Source: Ligilactobacillus hayakitensis DSM 18933 = JCM 14209 (GTDB taxonomy: Bacteria > Bacillota > Bacilli > Lactobacillales > Lactobacillaceae). From it: 57,204 nt of DNA. The notes beneath the pieces are model-generated. The model worked only from the letters and a program-made list of their open reading frames with translations, was not told where the DNA came from and ran no database searches. The translations under genes and the position numbers were made by a program. Each line of letters begins with the position of its first letter. The first letter of the stretch is position 1. Shown piece after piece: positions 36,204 through 42,100 of the stretch. The stretch spans positions 1-57,204 of the forward strand of contig NZ_BAML01000009.1 of the NCBI RefSeq assembly GCF_000615845.1, read 5' to 3'.

Positions 36204-36884
36204 ATGACATTAATTGAAGAATTAAGACAAGATTTTGAAGGATTAGAAAACAAAGAAAACGCTCAAAAAATGGCCGCTTACATGCGCAATCAATTTGAAT
36301 TCTATGGTATTAAAACACCACAACGTAACCAAATGTTTAAGCCATATTTGAAACGTTTAAAAGAAACAAACAAGATAGATTGGGATTTGCTAAAAGAAAT
36401 GTGGAACCAACCTCAGCGTGAATGGCAATATTTTGTCTGCCATGTGATCAAGGAACTCCGCTCAAACTTACGGGCAGCTGATATTAATCAACAACTCCAA
36501 TATTTCATCGTGACCAAATCTTGGTGGGATACCATTGATTCACTAGATAAAATTATCGGAAATATTGAATATCCAAGTGATGAAGTAAATCAAATTATGG
36601 AAGAGTGGTCGGTAGCGGATAATCTTTGGATGCGCCGCATAGCGATTGATCATCAATTGCTGCGCAAAGAAAAAATGAATGAAGTACTCTTAACTAGAAT
36701 TCTCAATAATAACCTTGGACAAACAGATTTCTTTATTAGAAAAGCGATGGGCTGGATTTTGCGGGATTATTCCAAAACTAATCCCAGTTTTGTGCAAGCT
36801 TATTTAGACAAATATCAAACAAAGCTTGCACCATTAACGATCCGTGAGGCTTCAAAATATCTAAAAAAGGATGAAAAAAAGTGA
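36204..36884 (+). CDS. AlkD-like DNA alkylation repair protein
   Basis: A 226-aa all-helical HEAT-like repeat protein. Features of the AlkD family include FEFYGIKTPQRNQMFKPYLK, WQYFVCHVIKEL, WWDTIDSLDKIIG (the substrate-groove WD pair) and DFFIRKAMGWILRDYSKTNP. AlkD is a DNA glycosylase for bulky or positively charged alkyl-purines. It overlaps the channel gene by four bases. Confidence 0.88.
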   Translation: MTLIEELRQDFEGLENKENAQKMAAYMRNQFEFYGIKTPQRNQMFKPYLKRLKETNKIDWDLLKEMWNQPQREWQYFVCHVIKELRSNLRAADINQQLQYFIVTKSWWDTIDSLDKIIGNIEYPSDEVNQIMEEWSVADNLWMRRIAIDHQLLRKEKMNEVLLTRILNNNLGQTDFFIRKAMGWILRDYSKTNPSFVQAYLDKYQTKLAPLTIREASKYLKKDEKK

Positions 36885-37624
36885 AATTAACCCGACAAAA
36901 TATATATCAATTAACCATGTCAGCTTTAGGGTTCATCTCAATTGTCATGACATTACAATATTATATGGGAACACTTAATCTGGGTAAGTATCCCTGGGTT
37001 TTGATCGATAGTTTTATTATTATAGTGTTTGCGCTTGATTATTTTTGTAGATTGTTAGCGGTCAAAAACAAATGGTTATTTTTCAAGCATAACGTCTTTG
37101 ATTTATTAGCAATTTTGCCAACAAGTATCTTATTAGGCCTTTTGGGGTTGGCTGGAATCCATGTGGGCCACACGATGAAGCTAGTACAATTTGTTCGTAT
37201 GGTCGGAATTTTGGGCAAAATTAATCGTATTATGAAAACTCATGATGTGATTTACTTAACCTATGCGAGTGTTTCGGTTTTGGTGGTAACAGCTTCGTTT
37301 TACTCAATTGTCGAAAAAATTTCATTGAAACAATCACTTTGGTGGGCGATTGTCACTTCGTCAACAGTGGGGTATGGGGATGTTTCGCCGACAACCAATA
37401 CCGGCAAACTTTTATCAACATTTCTCATGATTGTTGGAATTGGGTTCGTGGGGGCGTTAACCTCAACGCTAGCTTCATTTTTTACTGCCAGAAAGATTAA
37501 TGTGCGCCGCGTGAATGAAGAATTAGGCGCCGAATTAACGCAGCTCAAAAAGTTATATGAACAAGAATTAATCACAGAAGAAGAGTATGACGCCAAGAAA
37601 AAGCAATTATTAAATATTAAGTAG
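36881..37624 (+). CDS. Voltage-gated-like potassium channel
   Basis: A 247-aa protein with six membrane segments: an S1-S4-like region containing an Arg/Lys-bearing helix (MKLVQFVRMVGILGKINRIM), then the pore with selectivity filter STVGYGDVSPTT and S6. The cytosolic tail ends LYEQELITEEEYDAKKKQLL, a SHOCT-like oligomerisation helix. GTG start overlapping alkD. Probably K+ efflux; regulation unknown. Confidence 0.88.
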   Translation: MKLTRQNIYQLTMSALGFISIVMTLQYYMGTLNLGKYPWVLIDSFIIIVFALDYFCRLLAVKNKWLFFKHNVFDLLAILPTSILLGLLGLAGIHVGHTMKLVQFVRMVGILGKINRIMKTHDVIYLTYASVSVLVVTASFYSIVEKISLKQSLWWAIVTSSTVGYGDVSPTTNTGKLLSTFLMIVGIGFVGALTSTLASFFTARKINVRRVNEELGAELTQLKKLYEQELITEEEYDAKKKQLLNIK

Positions 37625-37653
37625 AAAATTCTCCAAACACGGAGGATTTTTTT
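37625..37653 (+). terminator. Terminator of the alkD-channel operon
   Basis: ATTCTCC/GGAGGAT around AAACAC, then seven T. Confidence 0.82.
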
Positions 37654-37654
37654 C

Positions 37655-37704
37655 TTGCGCATAGAATTGAATTTCGTTATACTTGTTCTTGTATTAGATA
37701 CAAG
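37655..37704 (+). promoter_or_regulatory. Autoregulated promoter of the Rrf2 gene
   Basis: TTGCGC (37655-37660), 17-bp spacer, TATACT (37678-37683). Just downstream is the palindrome CTTGTAT-TAG-ATACAAG (37688-37704), identical to that before the next operon. Confidence 0.75.
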
Positions 37705-37719
37705 TTGAAGGAGGAAAAG

Positions 37720-38145
37720 ATGGATACGAAATTTTCAGTGGCATTACACATTCTAACGATGATTAGCGAAACCACAGAAACGCTTAGCTCCAATTCTTTG
37801 GCGAATAGTGTGGGAACCAATGCCTCATATATTAGAAAAGTAATTGCCTTGTTGAAAAATGCTGGTTTAATTAGCTCGCAACAAGGAAAATCGGGTTATC
37901 AACTCACCAAGGATCCGGATAAGATGAGCTTGCTGGAAATTTATTATGCGACCCAAGAAGTTGCTCAGGTACATTTATTCCAGGTTCATCAAAATACCAA
38001 TCGAACCTGTCCGGTGGGTAAGTACATTAAAGGAGCCGTTTCACCAATTTTTGAAGATTTAGAAAGTCAATTAAGCCAAAAATTAGGGGATCAAACCCTT
38101 CAAAATGTTATCGATAATCTATATCAAGAATCAAAGAAATACTAG
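37720..38145 (+). CDS. Rrf2 family transcriptional regulator
   Basis: A 141-aa protein with the Rrf2 winged helix (KFSVALHILTMISE, SNSLANSVGTNASYIRKVIA, SSQQGKSGYQLTKDP). Only one Cys (TCPVG, about residue 92) is present instead of the three of Fe-S-binding IscR/NsrR, so it more likely senses a thiol-reactive or quinone-like signal. ATG 37720 follows AAGGAGG. Its likely operators are the identical palindromes at 37688 and 38187. Confidence 0.88.
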   Translation: MDTKFSVALHILTMISETTETLSSNSLANSVGTNASYIRKVIALLKNAGLISSQQGKSGYQLTKDPDKMSLLEIYYATQEVAQVHLFQVHQNTNRTCPVGKYIKGAVSPIFEDLESQLSQKLGDQTLQNVIDNLYQESKKY

Positions 38146-38174
38146 AACTGACCGCTAATGGCCAGTTATTTTTT
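38146..38174 (+). terminator. Terminator after the Rrf2 gene
   Basis: AACTG..CC pairs with GG..CAGTT with an A/C mismatch, followed by ATTTTTT. Confidence 0.6.
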
Positions 38175-38205
38175 ACAAACAGTTGTACTTGTATTAGATA
38201 CAAGT
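38172..38205 (+). promoter_or_regulatory. Rrf2-controlled promoter of the oxidoreductase-hydrolase operon
   Basis: TTTACA (38172-38177), 17-bp spacer, TAGATA (38195-38200). A 19-bp perfect palindrome ACTTGTAT-TAG-ATACAAGT (38187-38205) covers the -10. Confidence 0.72.
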
Positions 38206-38220
38206 CAAAAAGGAGAACAC

Positions 38221-39231
38221 ATGAAAGCAGCATTAATCACAAACTACAAGAAAAATGATATTACCCTACAAATGAAAGAAGTTGATACGCCAACAATTCA
38301 AGCGAATGAAGTTTTAGTAAAAGTTAGCGCCGCCGGGGTTAATCCGCTTGATAATTTAATTTCAACGGGCCTAATGAAAGTTATTTTGCCATATAAATTA
38401 CCTCAAATTGCCGGCAATGAAGTGGTAGGAACCATTACTAAAGTTGGCAAGGAGGTCACTGAATTTAAGATTGGAGATCGCGTATTTTCGCGGTTACCGC
38501 TTGAAAAAATTGGGGCCTTCGCTGATTATGTGGCCGTAAACCAGGACGCTATCGCTAAAGTTCCGACATATTTATCCGATATTGAAGCCGCAGCGATTCC
38601 ATTGACAGCTCTCACAATCATGCAGGCCTTTGAGTTAATGCAAATCGAACCGCAAAAAACGATTTTCATTTCCGGAGGTACTGGGGGTGTGGGTGCGATG
38701 GCAATTCCAATCGCCAAAGCAAAAGGTTTGAAGGTGATTACGAACGGAAGCGTTATGAACCAACAACGCGTGCTTGATTTAGGAGCTGATCAATTCTTAG
38801 ATTACAAAACCCAAGATTACACCAAAGAACTCAGTGAAATTGACTATGTGTTAGATACTTTAGGTGGTGCTGAAATTGAAAAGCAAATGTCAATCATGAA
38901 AAAAGGTGGACATTTAGTTTCATTAAGAGGGATGCCAAATGGAGCGTTCGCTAAAAGAGCACAGTTACCCAAATATAAGCAATTACTTTTGGGGTTGGTA
39001 GGACATAAATTTGACCGCATGGCTGCTAAGTATGGGGTGCACTATTATTTCATGAATGTTGAAAGTAATGGTAAACAACTTCAAGAAGTCGCAGAAATTT
39101 TAAGCCAACAACAAATCAAACCTTCAATTGATACGGTCTATTCATTCGCTCAGGTAAATGAAGCCTTAGATAAAGTGGCTAATGGACGTTCTAAAGGAAA
39201 GACGGTTTTGAGTTTTGAAGGAGAAAAATAA
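38221..39231 (+). CDS. Zinc-less quinone oxidoreductase-type alcohol dehydrogenase
   Basis: A 336-aa MDR-superfamily NADPH oxidoreductase. The GroES-like domain (AAGVNPLDNLISTG, IAGNEVVGTITKVGKEV) lacks zinc ligands. The nucleotide motif is FISGGTGGVGAMAIPIAKAK. Enzymes of this type reduce quinones and reactive enones. ATG 38221 follows AAGGAG; an apparent earlier start at 38158 would cross the promoter. Rrf2 control suggests induction by electrophile stress. Confidence 0.87.
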   Translation: MKAALITNYKKNDITLQMKEVDTPTIQANEVLVKVSAAGVNPLDNLISTGLMKVILPYKLPQIAGNEVVGTITKVGKEVTEFKIGDRVFSRLPLEKIGAFADYVAVNQDAIAKVPTYLSDIEAAAIPLTALTIMQAFELMQIEPQKTIFISGGTGGVGAMAIPIAKAKGLKVITNGSVMNQQRVLDLGADQFLDYKTQDYTKELSEIDYVLDTLGGAEIEKQMSIMKKGGHLVSLRGMPNGAFAKRAQLPKYKQLLLGLVGHKFDRMAAKYGVHYYFMNVESNGKQLQEVAEILSQQQIKPSIDTVYSFAQVNEALDKVANGRSKGKTVLSFEGEK

Positions 39232-39232
39232 A

Positions 39233-40069
39233 TTGAGTTATATAACAACTAAAAATCAGTTCATCGAAGTAAATAAGCAACAAATTGCTTATCGAATTTT
39301 GAATGAACCAGCTGCCGGCAAACCTTTAGTGATGCTCACTCATTTAGCGGCTACGATGGATAATTGGGATCCGAAGTTAATCGATTTATTGGCGCAATCC
39401 AGAACGATTATCGTTGTCGATTTACCTGGGGTTGGGGAAAGCCAAGGGAAAGTCGCAACAAGTATTGAAGCCATGGCTAAACAAGCATTGGATTTCATTG
39501 AGAGTTTAGGGTATGGAAAAATTGATTTACTCGGGCTTTCAATGGGTGGAATGATTGCGCAAGAATTAGTAAGACTAAAATCAGAATTAGTTGATCATTT
39601 AATTTTAGTCGGAACCGCACCTAGAGGGGGACTTGAAGTTGACCAAGTTACGAAAAAGACTTTTAAGTATATGTTAAAAGCAATGGTAACTTTTCAAGAC
39701 CCTAAGCGTTATATCTTTTATCCCCACGATAAGCATGGGCGAAAAATTGCGCATACAATATTGAATAAAATGAAATCACGCACAAAGGAAAATCGTGATC
39801 AACCGATGAAAGTAACTAGTTTTATGCGCCAATTAAAAGCAATCAATGCTTGGGGGAAAAAATTCCCAGATGATTTAGCATTCATTAAGCAACAAACACT
39901 GATTGTTAATGGTGATAAAGATATGGAAGTTCCTACTCAAAATTCATATCAAATGCATGAAAAAATCGCTAATAGTCAACTAATTATCTATAAGCACGCG
40001 GGCCACGGGTCGATCTTTCAATATGCCGATGAATTCGTTCAAACTTTAAATGGATTCTTAGAAAATTAA
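39233..40069 (+). CDS. Alpha/beta hydrolase
   Basis: A 278-aa alpha/beta-hydrolase. LTHLAATMDNWDPKLIDLLA (oxyanion region), IIVVDLPGVGESQG, nucleophile Ser in LLGLSMGGMIAQE, Asp in NGDKDMEVP and His in KHAGHGS form the triad. TTG 39233 lies eight bases after GAAGGAG, one base past the preceding stop; the alternative in-frame TTG 39215 is inside the previous gene. Substrate unknown; co-induced with the oxidoreductase. Confidence 0.85.
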   Translation: MSYITTKNQFIEVNKQQIAYRILNEPAAGKPLVMLTHLAATMDNWDPKLIDLLAQSRTIIVVDLPGVGESQGKVATSIEAMAKQALDFIESLGYGKIDLLGLSMGGMIAQELVRLKSELVDHLILVGTAPRGGLEVDQVTKKTFKYMLKAMVTFQDPKRYIFYPHDKHGRKIAHTILNKMKSRTKENRDQPMKVTSFMRQLKAINAWGKKFPDDLAFIKQQTLIVNGDKDMEVPTQNSYQMHEKIANSQLIIYKHAGHGSIFQYADEFVQTLNGFLEN

Positions 40070-40099
40070 GTTTTATTTGAATATACAAATTAATGTTTA

Positions 40100-40133
40100 G
40101 GATATCATCTCAGAAGGGGTGATATCCTTTTTT
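40100..40133 (+). terminator. Terminator of the oxidoreductase-hydrolase operon
   Basis: GGATATCA pairs with TGATATCC, then six T. A diverged copy of this hairpin occurs at 41539-41572, at the other side of prophage remnant 2. Confidence 0.85.
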
Positions 40134-40198
40134 GGTACATACAAGAATTGTAGGAACTTATTCATAGAGACATTATTCTTAAAAAAGGAGTATTATGC

Positions 40199-40345
40199 CA
40201 AGGACATTATGTGGGAAATAAAAAAATAGATCCCCCGCATACTCATGTTGGATATGAACATCAAGGATCGAAGACAAGAAGTTTAACAAAAAAGGAGAGA
40301 AATTTAGTTGAATATGTAAAGAAAATATGGAACAATAGAAAATGA
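40199..40345 (+). pseudogene. C-terminal fragment of an MGGRG-type phage gene
   Basis: The frame GHYVGNKKIDPPHTHVGYEH to KKIWNNRK* corresponds to the last 48 residues of the protein at 34858-35259 (AHYVDGKRINTPHIHIGNDH ... AWYNRNS). The first two thirds are missing. Its stop overlaps the tRNA-like element, as in remnant 1. Confidence 0.65.
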
Positions 40346-40574
40346 GGATGAAGTAGTTTTAAAAGGGAAAACAACGGCTACTTACCAAGAAAAATGACTT
40401 AGTACTTGTTCACAGGATTTGCGTATTTGGTCTAATGCTATATGCCCACTAGCATGGTATTTAGAGTCCGCTATTGTAGAGGCGAGTTTATCTAGTGGAA
40501 TTAGCCCGCCGTTCTTGTCAAGGAAAGCATGTAAGCTAGTCGGACAGTTGCGGGTTCAAATCCTGCCCATCCTC
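40344..40574 (+). other. tRNA-like element split by an insert of about 165 bases
   Basis: GAGGATG (40344-40350) pairs perfectly with CATCCTC (40568-40574). D-arm-like GTTTTAAAAGGGAAAAC (40356-40372) and T-arm GCGGG-TTCAAAT-CCTGC (40550-40566) are present. Between the anticodon 5' side (about 40389) and the variable region lies extra structured sequence, with stems CCACTAG/CTAGTGG and ATGCTA/TAGCAT. It could be an intron-like insertion or a scrambled remnant. Confidence 0.4.
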
Positions 40575-40592
40575 ATTATGTTATTTTATTAT

Positions 40593-40620
40593 AAGCATCC
40601 AAGAAATTGGATGCTTTTTT
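40593..40620 (+). terminator. Terminator before terS (remnant 2)
   Basis: AGCATCCAA-GAAA-TTGGATGCT and six T; same hairpin as at 35331. Confidence 0.85.
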
Positions 40621-40651
40621 GTATTCAAAATTTGAAAGGAGATGAGTAGTA

Positions 40652-41056
40652 TTGGGAAAATTGACTAATAAACAACAAGCTTTTATTAATTACTATCTAG
40701 GTGAGAGTAAGATGAATGCTACTGATACGGCTCGTTGTGCTGGGTATAAACATCCAAATAAACAGGGCCCAGAAAACTTGGTACTCAAATTGCTCAACGA
40801 ATGGAACAAATGAAAAAAGATTCTATTGCTACTCAAGAAGAACTATTACAGTTTATGACTGCTGTAATACGAGGAGAAGAAACTGAAAAATTAGTAACTA
40901 ATGTGGGCTATTGTAGAAGTTCCGGTATCAATGAAAGACAGGATTAAAACTGCTGAATTACTTGGTAAATCTTATGGAATGTTTACTGATAAGAAAGAAA
41001 TAAATGCGTCATTAGACATTGATGTTGGGGTAGGTGATTGGGATGCAGAAGATTAA
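40652..41056 (+). pseudogene. terS: Phage terminase small subunit, two frameshifts
   Basis: TTG 40652 behind AAAGGAGATGAG opens LTNKQQAFINYYLGESKMNA and AGYKHPNKQG, a classic terS DNA-binding start. The frame changes near 40770 to GTQIAQRMEQMKKDSIATQE and again near 40915 to VPVSMKDRIKTAELLGKSYG, ending at 41056. This terS family differs from that of remnant 1, so the remnants come from different phages. Confidence 0.75.
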
Positions 41057-41212
41057 GCTTAATTTTCCTAAACCTAGCAAAGTTTTCAATAAGCAGATTT
41101 ACGATAGTCTTGAAGATTATTCTAAGTTCATAGAAGTATGTATGGCGGTGCCAGTTCTGGCAAGTCATACGGTGTTGTTCAGAAGGTGGTTCTTAAAGCA
41201 CTAAAGCAATAA
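41043..41212 (+). pseudogene. terL: Terminase large subunit, N-terminal fragment with frameshift
   Basis: ATG 41043 gives MQKIKLNFPKPSKVFNKQIY and SKFIEV; after a frame change follows YGGASSGKSYGVVQKVVLKA, the TerL Walker A region. The frame ends at 41212, so only the first tenth of the gene remains. Confidence 0.7.
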
Positions 41213-41218
41213 AAAATA

Positions 41219-41247
41219 TTGACAAACTATATAAATAAAGATAACAT
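41219..41247 (+). promoter_or_regulatory. Promoter of a possible small RNA
   Basis: Consensus TTGACA (41219-41224), 17-bp spacer, TAACAT (41242-41247), with no ORF downstream. Confidence 0.6.
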
Positions 41248-41253
41248 GAGAGT

Positions 41254-41374
41254 GTAGACAAGGAGGTTTTACCTCTTTTCATATAGAGATTGGCTATCTC
41301 TAGTTTTTGCGGTTGGCTACCGTAGTGTCATTTATTTTACTCCTTTCTGTTCTTCTGACAGAAAGGTTTTTTTA
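41254..41374 (+). ncRNA. Candidate structured small RNA (antisense-like)
   Basis: Downstream of a strong promoter, about 120 nt fold into GGAGGT/ACCTC, AGAGAT-TGGCT-ATCTCT, CGGT-TGGCT-ACCG and a terminator CCTTTCTGT/ACAGAAAGG with seven T (41342-41373). Two adjacent hairpins share the loop TTGGCT, which contains a YUNR U-turn motif common in antisense-RNA loops. No peptide with a ribosome site was found on either strand. A type I toxin-antitoxin or phage-regulatory RNA is possible; I do not recognise a family. Confidence 0.45.
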
Positions 41375-41392
41375 TTATTCTTAGAAAATACA

Positions 41393-41442
41393 AGACACCT
41401 TGTTTCTACTATCATATAAGTAGAAGCGAGGTGTCTTTTTTT
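41393..41442 (+). terminator. Second terminator in remnant 2
   Basis: AGACACCT..GTTTCTACT pairs with AGTAGAAGC..AGGTGTCT, then seven T. 41443-41540 holds only a small hairpin (AAAAAGT/ACTTTTT). Confidence 0.8.
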
Positions 41443-41677
41443 GCTAACAATCTTCTTGAAGTTTCTTGGTATGCAAAAAGTATGCACTTTTTAAGTGTTT
41501 ATTCAATAGATCCTTGATATATATATGTTTGTGTTGAAATATCATAATTTCAGAAGGATGATATCCATTTTTGGTACATACAAGTTTAACGGAAATTAAA
41601 GTTTTTCTGGTCAAGATCTATAAATTAAATTATCAACCTGGTACAATGAGGGTAATTTCAAGGAATAGGTGATTAAA

Positions 41678-42100
41678 ATGGCTAAAAAATTAATTAAAGT
41701 TGTCGGCGCAGCCCTTGTTAGCGGCGACAAGATTTTAACAACGAAAAGAAACTCAGATCGCATTTTAGGGGATTTGTGGGAATTTCCTGGGGGTAAGATT
41801 GAACCCAATGAAACACCACAGGCTGCTCTTAAGCGAGAATTAGAAGAAGAGTTCGATGATGAAATTATCGTTGGTGATCATATCGCAACAGCTAGTTATG
41901 AATATGACTTTGGGATTGTTGAATTGAGCGTGTATTTCGCCAAGTTAGTAACAAAAAACTTCGAGTTAATCGCCCATAGCGAAGTTAAGTGGCGCACAGT
42001 TGATGAATTTGATGAAATTACTTGGGCACCGGCCGATGTTCCAATTGTTGAAGCAATGAAGCAAATTAAAATTGAGGATGTTAAGTTCGATGACAAGTAA
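41678..42100 (+). CDS. NUDIX hydrolase, MutT/CTP-pyrophosphohydrolase-like
   Basis: A 140-aa NUDIX enzyme with the box GGKIEPNETPQAALKRELEE EF (fits GX5EX7REUXEEXGU apart from the last position). It starts KVVGAALVSGDKILTTKRNS. Such enzymes hydrolyse (deoxy)nucleoside triphosphates. ATG 41678 follows AGGTGA; GTG 41669 is in frame. It overlaps the helicase gene by 11 bases, a tight pairing that may indicate a functional unit. Confidence 0.87.
   Translation: MAKKLIKVVGAALVSGDKILTTKRNSDRILGDLWEFPGGKIEPNETPQAALKRELEEEFDDEIIVGDHIATASYEYDFGIVELSVYFAKLVTKNFELIAHSEVKWRTVDEFDEITWAPADVPIVEAMKQIKIEDVKFDDK

Larger units (their letters stand above)
40129..41584 (+). mobile_element. Prophage remnant 2, flanked by direct repeats
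   Basis: An identical 17-bp TTTTTGGTACATACAAG occurs at 40129-40145 and 41568-41584, each at the end of a longer, partly diverged GATATC hairpin. Inside are the end of an MGGRG-type gene, a tRNA-like element, broken terS and terL pieces and a possible small RNA. Gene order equals that of remnant 1. No integrase is left. Confidence 0.7.

Noticed and set aside
40419-40649. A 76-codon frame inside the split tRNA-like element
   Set aside because: It reads through the T-arm, acceptor and terminator and has no ribosome site.
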